37,089 bases of DNA from Kluyvera intermedia (GCF_021440345.1 NZ_JAKCNS010000007.1:1-37089), one strand, 5' to 3'. Positions 14,661-22,755 are shown, counted from the first letter of the stretch. Numbers and translations are program-made. Notes: generated from the letters alone by a model not told the origin.

Positions 14661-16190
14661 ATGGCTGATTATCAAGAAATCTTGTCAATGTCCGGCATCG
14701 GTAAAACCTACAATGAACCGGTGTTGACCCATATCGATCTCACGTTGTATGCCGGAAAGGTGTTGGCATTAACGGGGGAGAATGGTGCCGGAAAAAGCAC
14801 GCTGTCTAAAATCATTGGCGGCCTGATTACGCCAACTACCGGCACCATGACCTACCTCGGGCAGCCTTATGCCCCAACCAGCCGTAAAGAGGCAGAAAAG
14901 CTCGGCATCCGTATGGTGATGCAGGAGTTGAATCTGCTACCTACCTTAACCATCGCCGAAAACCTGTTTCTCGATCAGTTGCCAAACTGGGGGGGATGGA
15001 TACACCGTAAGCGCCTGCGCGAGATGGCGTACCCGGTGATGGAGATGGTCGGCCTACAGGCACTCGACCCGGATATGCTGGTGGGAGAGCTCGGTATCGG
15101 TCACCAGCAGATGATTGAAATCGCCCGCAACCTGATCGGTGACAGCCGTATTCTTATTCTCGATGAACCGACCGCGATGCTCACCAGTCGTGAAGTTGAG
15201 CTGTTGTTCGAGCAAATTAAGCTCTTTAAACAACGCGGCGTTTCGCTGATTTATATTTCTCATCGCCTCGATGAGCTGGCGCAAATCGCGGACGATATTA
15301 CGGTGCTGCGTGACGGAAACGTCGTCTGTACCGATGATATTAAACGCTATAGCAGCGACCAGTTGGTTTCACTGATGGTAGGGCGCGACCTGGAAAGTAG
15401 CTTTGATATTAGTGCCCGCCGTCGGGGTAATCCGATACTGCAAGTGGAGCATTTTACCCGTGGCAAAGCGCTGCAGGATATCTCCCTGACGCTACATCGG
15501 GGCGAGGTTCTGGGGATCAGCGGGCTGGTGGGGGCCGGGCGTACGGAACTGATGCGTGCGATTTTTGGTGCGGACCGTATCGACAGCGGACAGTTGCTGG
15601 TGGGCGACCCGCTTAAACCCGTCACCATTCGCACACCGGCGGAGGCGATTGCCCACCGCATCGCGCTAGTAACGGAAGATCGTAAAGGAGAGGGATTGTT
15701 GCTGCCACAGTCGGTTGCTGCGAACACCTCGCTCGGCAATGGCGAAAAAGTCAGCCGTCTGTCATGGCTGAATGCCGATGAAGAGCGGCAGCTGGCGCAG
15801 AAATATATCACCCGGCTAGGCATTCGCACGTCGGGGTCTGAATTTGCCGTCGATAGCCTGTCCGGTGGCAATCAGCAAAAAGTGTTGATTAGCCGTTGGC
15901 TGGAGCGAAACTGCGACGTCATCCTTTTTGATGAACCGACGCGCGGCATTGACGTTGGTGCCAAGCGGGACATTTACCTGCTGCTTAATGAACTGACGCA
16001 GAGCGGTAAGGGGTTGATCGTTGTCTCCAGCGATCTAAGAGAGTTAATGCTGATTTGCGATCGTATTGCGGTTCTTTCGGCCGGTAAGCTGGTGGAGACC
16101 TTTACTCGCGATAGCTGGACACAAGACGCTATTCTCGCCGCCGCATTTTCGGGCTATCAACATGCCACTGGGAATTTACACGATGAGTAA
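14661..16190 (+). CDS. Sugar-type ABC importer, ATP-binding protein (RbsA/MglA family)
   Basis: A 509-residue protein with two fused nucleotide-binding domains, the normal arrangement for ribose/galactose-type importers. It would power uptake from the cytoplasmic face. Domain 1 has Walker A GENGAGKST (39-47), a diverged signature LGIGHQQ (144-150) and Walker B ILILDEP (164-170). Domain 2 has a degenerate Walker A, GLVGAGRTEL (288-297), lacking the usual Lys-Ser/Thr, but an intact signature LSGGNQQK (400-407) and VILFDEP (420-426). One degenerate site is usual in this family. The ATG at 14661 is preferred over GTG at 14652 because the AGGTG ribosome-binding site is too close to the latter. The last eight bases overlap the permease gene. 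Confidence 0.92.
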   Translation: MADYQEILSMSGIGKTYNEPVLTHIDLTLYAGKVLALTGENGAGKSTLSKIIGGLITPTTGTMTYLGQPYAPTSRKEAEKLGIRMVMQELNLLPTLTIAENLFLDQLPNWGGWIHRKRLREMAYPVMEMVGLQALDPDMLVGELGIGHQQMIEIARNLIGDSRILILDEPTAMLTSREVELLFEQIKLFKQRGVSLIYISHRLDELAQIADDITVLRDGNVVCTDDIKRYSSDQLVSLMVGRDLESSFDISARRRGNPILQVEHFTRGKALQDISLTLHRGEVLGISGLVGAGRTELMRAIFGADRIDSGQLLVGDPLKPVTIRTPAEAIAHRIALVTEDRKGEGLLLPQSVAANTSLGNGEKVSRLSWLNADEERQLAQKYITRLGIRTSGSEFAVDSLSGGNQQKVLISRWLERNCDVILFDEPTRGIDVGAKRDIYLLLNELTQSGKGLIVVSSDLRELMLICDRIAVLSAGKLVETFTRDSWTQDAILAAAFSGYQHATGNLHDE

Positions 16191-17157
16191 CACTTCACTG
16201 TCCGCCAAGGGCCGGGCCGTTTCATGGCGTGGGCTGAGCAGCTATCTAGGGTTGATTGGCGCGCTGCTGGCGATGATCGTTCTGTTCTCGTTTTTGAGCG
16301 ATCACTTCTTAAGCCTGAACACCTTCAGCACCATCGCCAACCAAATTCCCGATCTGATGGTGATGTCGGTCGGTATGACCTTCGTTTTAATTATTGCCGG
16401 TATCGACCTGTCGGTGGGCTCGGTGTTGGCGCTTTCGGCGGCCGTCGTCAGCGTGACTTACCTTAACCTGCATTGGTCTCCGTGGCTGGCTGCGCTATCC
16501 GGTATCATCGCGGCGACGCTGGTCGGCTCGTTGACTGGGCTGATTTCAGTTATCTGGCGTATTCCGACCTTTATTGTCTCGTTGGGAATGCTGGAAATGG
16601 CGCGCGGCAGCGCGTATCAACTGACTGATTCCCGCACCGCCTATATCGGCTCAAGCTTTGATTTTCTTGCCGACCCAATTATTTTCGGCATCTCGCCGTC
16701 ATTTGTTATCGCTGTGCTGGTCATTATTGTTGGACATCTGGTACTGACCCGCACCATTTTTGGCCGCCACTTAATTGGCATTGGTACTAACGAAGAAGCG
16801 GTGCGGCTGTCGGGCATTAATCCTGCGCCGTATAAAGTGATTGTCTTTGCGTTGATGGGCGCGCTCGCCGGGCTGGCTTCGCTGTTTCAGGTGGCTCGAC
16901 TGGAAGCGGCTGACCCGAACGGTGGTGTCGGTATGGAACTGCAGGTGATTGCCGCGGTGGTGATTGGCGGAACCAGCCTGATGGGCGGGCGAGGTTCAGT
17001 TATTTGTACGTTCCTCGGGGCGCTGATTATTTCCGTGCTGGCGGCAGGGCTGGCGCAAATTGGCGCGAGTGAGCCAACAAAACGGGTGATTACCGGCGCT
17101 GTTATCGTGGTGGCCGTGGTGCTCGATACTTACCGCAGTCATCGGCAGAAAAAGTAG
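16183..17157 (+). CDS. Sugar-type ABC importer, permease (RbsC family)
   Basis: A 324-residue, very hydrophobic inner-membrane protein of the BPD_transp_2 family, which forms the translocation channel with the ATPase and binding protein. Segments such as LIGALLAMIVLFSFL, LMVMSVGMTFVLIIAGIDLSVGS and VIAAVVIGGTSLMGGRGS are characteristic; the latter two are the conserved family motifs. The frame is open upstream inside the ATPase gene. The ATG at 16183, in the ATGAGTAA overlap with the ATPase stop, gives the family-like N-terminus and suggests translational coupling. It is the last gene of the operon. Confidence 0.92.
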   Translation: MSNTSLSAKGRAVSWRGLSSYLGLIGALLAMIVLFSFLSDHFLSLNTFSTIANQIPDLMVMSVGMTFVLIIAGIDLSVGSVLALSAAVVSVTYLNLHWSPWLAALSGIIAATLVGSLTGLISVIWRIPTFIVSLGMLEMARGSAYQLTDSRTAYIGSSFDFLADPIIFGISPSFVIAVLVIIVGHLVLTRTIFGRHLIGIGTNEEAVRLSGINPAPYKVIVFALMGALAGLASLFQVARLEAADPNGGVGMELQVIAAVVIGGTSLMGGRGSVICTFLGALIISVLAAGLAQIGASEPTKRVITGAVIVVAVVLDTYRSHRQKK

Positions 17158-17179
17158 CGAGGAAGGTCGTCGGAAGTGC

Positions 17180-17208
17180 AAAAGAAAAGGCACCCTTCAG
17201 GGTGCCTT
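17180..17208 (-). terminator. Terminator of the PTS operon, probably bidirectional
   Basis: AAGGCACCCT (17187-17196) and AGGGTGCCTT (17199-17208) form a perfect 10-base stem. Read on the - strand it is followed by a T-rich tract (TTCTTTT), so it ends the EIIB-EIIA transcript. On the + strand, where it could serve the ABC importer operon, the tail is poor in T. Confidence 0.8.
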
Positions 17209-17230
17209 CTGCATTCTTGCGGTAGCGTGA

Positions 17231-17548
17231 TTAGCTCACCAGTGGAATACGACGATACAGCTCAATCATGTCGGTCGCCAGATCCTGGATAACCATTGCG
17301 TTCATCAGGTGATCCTGGGAATGAACGGTGATCAGGTTAACCGGCAGTTTGCCCGTGCCTTCGTCAATGCCGATAAGCTGGGTCTGGATACCGTGGGCCA
17401 GTTTGACAAACTCGCGGGACTCTTCCATCGCCTTTTCCGCGCCTTCGAAGTCACCTTTGCGTGCAAGCTGTAATGCAGTTAATGCTGAACTACGTGCGGC
17501 ACCAGCATTCACCAGCAGTTCCATGATGATTGATTCTAAATCTTCCAC
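17231..17548 (-). CDS. PTS EIIA component, lactose/N,N'-diacetylchitobiose family
   Basis: A 105-residue cytoplasmic phosphocarrier resembling ChbA/LacF. In this family EIIA receives phosphate from HPr on a histidine and passes it to the EIIB cysteine. The signature ITVHSQDHLM contains the expected active-site His76 and the metal-binding Asp79 three residues later. The all-helical pattern with AGAARSSALTALQLARKGDFEGAEKAMEES also fits. It lies eight bases downstream of the EIIB gene on the same strand and ends at a terminator. No EIIC, phospho-beta-glycosidase or regulator gene is next to it. It is about ten residues shorter than E. coli ChbA, mainly at the N-terminus. Confidence 0.9.
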   Translation of the reverse strand: MEDLESIIMELLVNAGAARSSALTALQLARKGDFEGAEKAMEESREFVKLAHGIQTQLIGIDEGTGKLPVNLITVHSQDHLMNAMVIQDLATDMIELYRRIPLVS

Positions 17549-17555
17549 GTCTTTC

Positions 17556-17861
17556 TCACTCCATTAACTTAAGGGCTTTATCAAGCACTACATCGCCTTT
17601 CATCATGCCGTAGTCCATCATATCGATGACGGCGACTTTTTTGCCTAAAGGATCGGCCAGAGCCTGCAGTTTAGCCTGCTCATACTTAACCTGTGGACCG
17701 AGCAGGACGATATCCGCATCGTTGATATTTGCTTTAAATTCGGCCACCGGTACGGCTTTAATTGAGACCTCAATTCCTTTTTTCTGAGCTGCATCCTTCA
17801 TCCGTTGAACCAGCATACTGGTGGACATTCCTGCAGCGCAGCATAAAACGATATTCTTCAT
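17556..17861 (-). CDS. PTS EIIB component, lactose/N,N'-diacetylchitobiose family
   Basis: A 101-residue EIIB of the ChbB/CelA family. It would accept phosphate from the EIIA encoded next to it on Cys8, in the loop LCCAAGMSTSML, and normally donate it to a sugar bound by EIIC. The rest of the fold is recognisable: ADIVLLGPQVKYE (about residues 49-61) and a C-terminal KVAVIDMMDYGMMKG segment. Start ATG has GAGGGAGC in front of it. It is the first gene of a two-gene operon and the catalytic residues are intact, so it looks functional and not a relic, although the partner EIIC is absent from the window. Confidence 0.9.
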   Translation of the reverse strand: MKNIVLCCAAGMSTSMLVQRMKDAAQKKGIEVSIKAVPVAEFKANINDADIVLLGPQVKYEQAKLQALADPLGKKVAVIDMMDYGMMKGDVVLDKALKLME

Positions 17862-17890
17862 AATGCTCCCTCATGACCCGTGATGAACCA

Positions 17891-17919
17891 TGTTTATCGC
17901 GAGCTGAAACGATCAACAA
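17891..17919 (-). promoter_or_regulatory. Weak predicted promoter of the PTS operon
   Basis: On the - strand TTGTTG (17919-17914), a 17-base spacer and TAAACA (17896-17891) precede the EIIB gene. The -10 is poor, consistent with an activator-dependent promoter. Confidence 0.35.
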
Positions 17920-17936
17920 CTGCTTTGCGACGATTG

Positions 17937-17952
17937 TGTGTAAGGCATCACA
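17937..17952 (-). promoter_or_regulatory. CRP-like site upstream of the PTS operon
   Basis: TGTGT-AAGGCA-TCACA matches the CRP half-sites TGTGA-N6-TCACA at 9 of 10 positions. Its centre is about 60 bases upstream of the start expected from the promoter at 17891-17919, the class I position. It lies between the terminator of the diguanylate cyclase gene and the EIIB gene. Confidence 0.6.
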
Positions 17953-18002
17953 AAGATCGCTTCAAAAAACTGAAACCGGTTACATTTCTGTATGCGGAAG
18001 AC

Positions 18003-18026
18003 AAAAAAACCCGCAATGCGGGTTTT
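18003..18026 (-). terminator. Intrinsic terminator of the diguanylate cyclase gene
   Basis: Read on the - strand, AAAACCCGC and GCGGGTTTT form a 9-base stem with a 3-base loop, followed by a run of seven T. It lies 20 bases after the stop of the cyclase gene. Confidence 0.9.
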
Positions 18027-18045
18027 GTGTGAACTGCGCTGTTCG

Positions 18046-19587
18046 TCAGGAAGTAGATGTCTGCAAGATGCGGTTTTTTCCCTGATGTTTGGCTTTATAG
18101 AGCGCTTCATCGACGCTGGAGACCAGATGTTCCAGCGTCTCCATATGCCATTCACCCAGTCCGGCGCAGAAAGTGACCCTGAGACCTTCTTCACGCCAGG
18201 TCCGGTTAGCCACGCTAATCCGCCACAGCTCAAGCAGCGCGCTGGCTTGGGCAACGTGTTCCGCTGTAAAGATAATGGCGAACTCCTCGCCGCCGTAGCG
18301 ATAGAGTGAAAGCCCATGCGCTTGCAGGATAGTGATGCCTTCACGGGCGACGTTACGCAGCACAATATCGCCGCTGAGGTGGCCCCAGGTATCATTGATC
18401 GATTTAAAGTTATCGATATCGACCAGCGCGAGGGCAAAGGGCTGATGGTCGTTTATCAGCGCGGAGATATCCGTATCGAACGCCCAACGATTTTTACACC
18501 CGGTGAGCGAGTCTACCGTGGCCTGCCTGACATAGGCTCGCTCGCGCTCTTTATTGACCTCAATCGCTTTGTGCAGCATCACCTCAAGTCCGGGAGCATG
18601 TTTGGTGTCGCCGGTTTTTATGGCATTGATGATATTCATCAGGATGCCGCGAGACGCCTGACGCAGGTACAAACCAAAGGTGATAATGATGATCCCTGCC
18701 AATGCGAAACCCCAGCAGACGATAATGCTCTCGTGCTGTGCGAGTTGATTTAGCGTTTGGTCAGACACTTTATAAATGACGAACCAGTCAGGATTGGTAA
18801 ACGAATAATAGTAGTACCAGGTGCGGGTGGCTTTATCGAAGATCTCTCCATCGCCAGCGGTCATGTTGTCGACGAGCGAATCCGGCACGACGGGTTTAAA
18901 CAGCTTACCGCTATCCGGATGTAGCAATGCCAGCCCATCACGGTTCACAACGAAAAACTCACCCTGCACCGGAGGCTTCATCTGTCGCAACGTGTGGCTC
19001 ATTGCCGTTAAGTCAAAATGAAACGCCAGCGTACCTTTTAACTTACCGTCGGGGGAGATCACCGGTTTTGCCAGGGTAATGGTCTGTTGTTGGGTAAAGA
19101 AATCGATATAAGGTTGGGTATAACGGCTGAAGATCCCAACATCGCCTTGATGAATAAACCATGGGCGGGTGGTGGCATTGAACACAGGTGAATCGCTTCG
19201 CTCGACCACCTGCGGAGCACGCAGGTAATGGCCAGCCGTATCAGCGATGGACAATGAGGATACGGTCGGCATCATCGACAGCAGCTGCATCATCGATTGC
19301 AGCCCTTGTTGCGGATTGAGGTTAACCACTTTATTCAGCTCGTCGTTACGCGACAAATAGGTCGCTGCCCGGCCCAGGATATAGTCATTTTCGCGCAGGA
19401 TGGATTCGGTGTAGTTAACGGCGAGATTGTGGGTGAAATTGCGGTTAATGCTATGATAATCGCGAATAATGTCGTTTCGCTGGATAAGCGTGACCAGTGC
19501 GGCGATGAGGATAAAAGTAAGAAGGATCCCCGCAAAGCTAATAAAAATAGGGGTCGTAAACGACAGTCTTCTGCTGTGATGATTCAT
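18046..19587 (-). CDS. Membrane sensor diguanylate cyclase (periplasmic dCache-like plus GGDEF)
   Basis: A 513-residue membrane protein predicted to make cyclic di-GMP from two GTP in response to a periplasmic signal. Membrane helices lie near residues 13-35 and 287-308. Between them is a periplasmic domain of about 250 residues with a dCache-like pattern (for example TRPWF at 140-144). The cytoplasmic GGDEF domain has DSLTGCKNR (359-367), the metal-binding VDIDNFK (389-395) and the active-site GGEEF (432-436). All catalytic elements look intact. The RxxD product-inhibition site expected five residues before GGEEF is missing. I chose the ATG at 19587 because it directly precedes the first helix; the frame is open to 19683. 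Weak AGGA lies upstream. The gene is flanked by terminators or gaps and looks monocistronic. Confidence 0.88.
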   Translation of the reverse strand: MNHHSRRLSFTTPIFISFAGILLTFILIAALVTLIQRNDIIRDYHSINRNFTHNLAVNYTESILRENDYILGRAATYLSRNDELNKVVNLNPQQGLQSMMQLLSMMPTVSSLSIADTAGHYLRAPQVVERSDSPVFNATTRPWFIHQGDVGIFSRYTQPYIDFFTQQQTITLAKPVISPDGKLKGTLAFHFDLTAMSHTLRQMKPPVQGEFFVVNRDGLALLHPDSGKLFKPVVPDSLVDNMTAGDGEIFDKATRTWYYYYSFTNPDWFVIYKVSDQTLNQLAQHESIIVCWGFALAGIIIITFGLYLRQASRGILMNIINAIKTGDTKHAPGLEVMLHKAIEVNKERERAYVRQATVDSLTGCKNRWAFDTDISALINDHQPFALALVDIDNFKSINDTWGHLSGDIVLRNVAREGITILQAHGLSLYRYGGEEFAIIFTAEHVAQASALLELWRISVANRTWREEGLRVTFCAGLGEWHMETLEHLVSSVDEALYKAKHQGKNRILQTSTS

Positions 19588-19916
19588 AACGGTCTTGATT
19601 CCTGGGGTGAATTGCAGAAGAGCGGCGGATTTTGAAACTGCAATCTCATATATCTTTTTAACCGAGGAATTATAGTTCACCACAGATAATATAAGTATTT
19701 AATCTACACCTTTAGATTAAATCGCTAGTACCAGCCTGTTTTTATGAAATATTCGTTTTTATAAATTGGGCAGGGCAGCAGAGGAAGAAACGCCGCCCTG
19801 GTCGGCTCAGATTGCCGACCAAAGCAGCGTAAAACGTCAAACCCAGCCGGACAACGCCCGTTTCATGTCTTTGCGAGGCGCTATCCAGACTGTTTATTTC
19901 TGTTACCGTGTTTGCG
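19588..19916. other. Gene-free gap between the cyclase gene and thiH
   Basis: The 329 bases contain the promoter and operator candidate of the cyclase gene at its left side. The right half holds a perfect hairpin, GGTCGGC (19800-19806) with GCCGACC (19814-19820), without a T tract. No credible gene and no clear terminator for the thi operon was found; short frames here lack ribosome-binding sites. Confidence 0.6.
19697..19722. repeat. Perfect 10-base inverted repeat upstream of the cyclase gene (candidate operator)
   Basis: ATTTAATCTA (19697-19706) and TAGATTAAAT (19713-19722) are exactly complementary with a 6-base spacer. The repeat covers the expected -35 and spacer of a - strand promoter whose -10 is TATATT (19693-19688). 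A repressor bound here would block the diguanylate cyclase gene, whose start is about 110 bases downstream. Confidence 0.6.
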
Positions 19917-21047
19917 TTAGCGCTGCGAGGCGCGCCCCAGCCAGCTATCCCAGTCTTTCCACACCGGTTGCAGTCCACGCGCCGTTAACGCGCTGGCCAC
20001 CTCAACTGGCGTGCGTGCATCGTGCGGTGAGAACTGCTCGAGCTCGGGTTTCTCGTCCGCATAGCCACCGGGCTGCGTTTTCGAGAAGGCGCTAACGTTG
20101 TTGATGGCTAGCGGAATCACGTGATCGCGGAACCACGGAGACTCACGGGTTGAGAGCGACAGCTCGGTGTCCGGAGAGAATAGCCGGAAGGCGCAAATCA
20201 CCTGTACCAGTTGACGCTCATCCATCAGTGAAGCGGGCTCAATACCCCCTGCACACGGGCGCAGACGCGGGAACGAGATTGAGTAGCGGCTTTGCCAGTA
20301 GCGCTGTTGCAGCCACAGCAGATGCTCGGCAACCATAAAGCAGTCCACCCGCCAGCTATCCGAAAGCCCAATCAGTGCGCCGAGCCCGATCTTGTCGATA
20401 CCGGCTTGACCCAGCCTGTCCGGGGTATCCAGACGCCAGAAGAAGTCCTGTTTTTTCCCTTTCAGGTGATGCTGAGCGTACATGCCTTCGTGGTAGGTCT
20501 CCTGATAGACCATCACTCCGTCAAGACCCAGCGTTTTCAGCTCGGCGTACTCCGCGGTGTCCAGCGGCTGGACTTCCATATGCAGTGAAGCGAACTGGCG
20601 GCGAATATTGGGCAGATGGCGGCGGAAATAGTCCATGCCGACTTTCCCCTGATGCTCGCCGGTGACCAGCAGCAGGTGCTCAAACCCCAGCGCCCGAATG
20701 GCCTCGCACTCGCGGGCAATGTCATCTTCGTCCAGCGTCTTGCGCTTGATGTGGTTACTCATCGAGAAGCCGCAGTAGGTGCAGTCATTGGCGCACAGGT
20801 TGGAGAGATATAGCGGTACGTAAAAACTGACGGTATTACCAAAACGCTGGCGAGTCAGCTTCTGGGCCCGCTGTGCCAGCGGCTCAAGATAGTCGGCAGC
20901 AGCGGGGGAGAGCAGCGCCATCAGGTCATCGCGATTAAGCGAAGAGGCGTTAAGCGCCCGTTCGACATCGGCGGCGGTTTTGCTGTTGATGCGTAGACGA
21001 ATATCATCCCACTCCAGCTCCCGCCAGCGGTCGGTGAAGGTTTTCAT
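19917..21047 (-). CDS. thiH: 2-iminoacetate synthase (tyrosine lyase), thiazole synthesis
   Basis: ThiH is a radical SAM enzyme that splits tyrosine to give dehydroglycine (2-iminoacetate) and p-cresol; dehydroglycine is a building block of the thiamin thiazole ring. The product has 376 residues, about the E. coli length. It carries the radical SAM cluster motif CxxxCxxC as CANDCTYC (Cys85, Cys89, Cys92), followed by GFS. The start overlaps the thiG stop by four bases (ATGA), so translation is coupled. It is the last gene of the thiCEFSGH operon. ThiG, its direct partner, is encoded immediately upstream. Confidence 0.97.
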   Translation of the reverse strand: MKTFTDRWRELEWDDIRLRINSKTAADVERALNASSLNRDDLMALLSPAAADYLEPLAQRAQKLTRQRFGNTVSFYVPLYLSNLCANDCTYCGFSMSNHIKRKTLDEDDIARECEAIRALGFEHLLLVTGEHQGKVGMDYFRRHLPNIRRQFASLHMEVQPLDTAEYAELKTLGLDGVMVYQETYHEGMYAQHHLKGKKQDFFWRLDTPDRLGQAGIDKIGLGALIGLSDSWRVDCFMVAEHLLWLQQRYWQSRYSISFPRLRPCAGGIEPASLMDERQLVQVICAFRLFSPDTELSLSTRESPWFRDHVIPLAINNVSAFSKTQPGGYADEKPELEQFSPHDARTPVEVASALTARGLQPVWKDWDSWLGRASQR

Positions 21048-21814
21048 GCCAGCGCCTCCAGGAAACCCGTCAGCGGGCTGGTGGCATTTGCCTGCGCGCT
21101 GCGGTTGCCCGGCACCGCCTGGCGCGCCAGGAGCCCCGCCTCAACCGCCAGACGGAAGGCCGTAGCCATCATGACCGGGTCGTCGGCCACGGCAATCGCC
21201 GTGTTGACCAGTACCGCCTCGGCCCCCATCTCCAGCGCCTGCGTTGCATGGCTCGGTACGCCGATCCCGGCATCCACCACCACCGGCACCGTAGCCTGCT
21301 GAATAATAATTTCCAGCATCGCGCGCGTTTCCAGCCCCTGATTAGAGCCGATGGGCGCACCCAGCGGCATCACCGCCGCGCAGCCAACTTCCTCCAGCCG
21401 CTTGCACAGCACCGGGTCGGCGCCGCAGTAGGGCAGTACCACAAATCCTTGTTTGACCAATGCTTCTGCGGCTTTCAGCGTTTCGATAGGATCCGGCAGC
21501 AGCCAGCGGGCATCGGGGTGAATTTCCAGTTTCAGCCAGTGGGTTCCCAGCGCTTCGCGCGCTAGCTGGGCGGCAAAAATGGCCTCCTCCGCGGTTTTTG
21601 CACCAGAGGTGTTGGGCAGCAGCGTAACACCCGCCTCAACTAATGGCGCCAGAATGGCATCGTTGTGCTGACGTAAATCCACCCGTTTCATCGCCAGCGT
21701 CACCAGTTGGCTACCGGAGGCGCGAATGGCATCCACCATCAACTGCGATGAGGCAAATTTTCCCGTGCCGGTGAACAGATGTGAATCAAACGTCTTATCG
21801 GCAATACGTAACAT
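21044..21814 (-). CDS. thiG: Thiazole synthase
   Basis: ThiG condenses 1-deoxy-D-xylulose 5-phosphate, dehydroglycine and the sulfur from ThiS thiocarboxylate into thiazole phosphate. The product has 256 residues, equal to E. coli. It is a TIM-barrel with the conserved [30 protein letters not shown] and [10 protein letters not shown] segments. The start is placed at the ATG of [12 protein letters not shown] (21814) by family alignment; the frame is open for five more codons into thiS. It begins one base after the thiS stop codon, which fits the stoichiometric cooperation of ThiS and ThiG. Confidence 0.97.
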   Translation of the reverse strand: MLRIADKTFDSHLFTGTGKFASSQLMVDAIRASGSQLVTLAMKRVDLRQHNDAILAPLVEAGVTLLPNTSGAKTAEEAIFAAQLAREALGTHWLKLEIHPDARWLLPDPIETLKAAEALVKQGFVVLPYCGADPVLCKRLEEVGCAAVMPLGAPIGSNQGLETRAMLEIIIQQATVPVVVDAGIGVPSHATQALEMGAEAVLVNTAIAVADDPVMMATAFRLAVEAGLLARQAVPGNRSAQANATSPLTGFLEALA

Positions 21815-21815
21815 C

Positions 21816-22016
21816 TCAACCCCCTGCAATAACCTGAAAAAGCAGGATCTGGTCGCCTTCCTGCACGATGTGCTGTTCCCACTGCTCGCGCGGCAGGATC
21901 CGTTGATTCAGTGCCAGCGCGGCACCCGGTTTAAGCTGATTAAGCTGGGCCAGTAGCGCGTTGACGGTTTGCCCTTCGGCGCACTGTAAAGGCTCGTCAT
22001 TGAACTGAATCTGCAT
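21816..22016 (-). CDS. thiS: Sulfur carrier protein ThiS
   Basis: ThiS is a small ubiquitin-like protein. ThiF adenylates its C-terminal glycine, which then becomes a thiocarboxylate and donates sulfur to ThiG. The product has 66 residues, the E. coli length, beginning [11 protein letters not shown] and ending with the required Gly-Gly (VIAGG). The first 20 bases overlap the end of thiF, and the frame remains open further inside thiF, but only this start gives the family length. Confidence 0.96.
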   Translation of the reverse strand: MQIQFNDEPLQCAEGQTVNALLAQLNQLKPGAALALNQRILPREQWEQHIVQEGDQILLFQVIAGG

Positions 22017-22755
22017 GTTGCCCTCCGCATACCGGGCAGCCGATGGCACGACGCAGCGCGAGGCTGCGCCACTGGCTGGTTTTGCCATCAAACAGACGCA
22101 ACTCTCCGTTAGGCGATTCAATACCGCTGAGGAGTTTTAGGGCTTCCAGCGCCTGTAATGTCCCCATAATGCCGACGACCGGGCCAATAATACCGGCGGT
22201 GCGGCAGTTGCGTTCTGGCTCGATATCGTCCGGCCACAGGCAGCGGTAGCAGCCCTGCTCCCACGGCGGCGTGAGTACCATCAGCTGGCCGCCAAAACCG
22301 ACGGCGCTGGCGGTGACCAGCGGTGTGCTCAGCGCCACGCAGGCGGCGTTAATTTCCTGGCGGGTGGCCATGTTGTCAGTGCAATCCAGAACGACATCCG
22401 CCTTTGCCACCGCGTGGCGCAGCGCGTCGCCGGTTAAACGCTGCTGTAGCACCACCAGTTCGATGTCCGGGTTGAACCGTGACAGCCTTTGCTGGGCGAC
22501 CTGCGCCTTCGAACGCGCGACGTCGTCGTTGGTGAACAGAATTTGCCGCTGGAGGTTGCTCAGATGCACATCGTCATCGCCGGCGAGCACCAGCGTGCCC
22601 ACTCCCGCCCCGGCGAGATACAGCGCGGCCGGGGAGCCTAAACCCCCTAAGCCGACGATAAGCACGTGGCTGCCGAGCAGCTTTTGCTGGCCTTCTATCG
22701 CAATATCACCGAGCAATATCTGGCGGCTGTAGCGCATAAAATCGCGGTCATTCAT
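21997..22755 (-). CDS. thiF: ThiS adenylyltransferase
   Basis: ThiF activates the ThiS C-terminus with ATP. It is an E1/MoeB-type enzyme of 252 residues, one more than I recall for E. coli. The ATP-binding loop GLGGLGSP (35-42) is intact. Two CxxC pairs that bind structural zinc are present: CYRC in the middle and CPVC near the end. The NCRTAG segment (Cys of the family active site) is also present. It overlaps thiE by eight bases and thiS by twenty, so it is tightly coupled with its substrate protein. Confidence 0.97.
   Translation of the reverse strand: MNDRDFMRYSRQILLGDIAIEGQQKLLGSHVLIVGLGGLGSPAALYLAGAGVGTLVLAGDDDVHLSNLQRQILFTNDDVARSKAQVAQQRLSRFNPDIELVVLQQRLTGDALRHAVAKADVVLDCTDNMATRQEINAACVALSTPLVTASAVGFGGQLMVLTPPWEQGCYRCLWPDDIEPERNCRTAGIIGPVVGIMGTLQALEALKLLSGIESPNGELRLFDGKTSQWRSLALRRAIGCPVCGGQHADSVQ

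Noticed and set aside
18046-19587. Possibility that the GGEEF protein is a degenerate, inactive domain
   Set aside because: GGEEF is an accepted active variant, and the metal-binding VDIDNFK and DSLTGCKNR motifs are intact.
13473-19916. Prophage or insertion-sequence origin of the accessory segment
   Set aside because: No integrase, transposase, terminal inverted repeats, tRNA target or obvious direct repeats were found, and base composition does not look sharply different.
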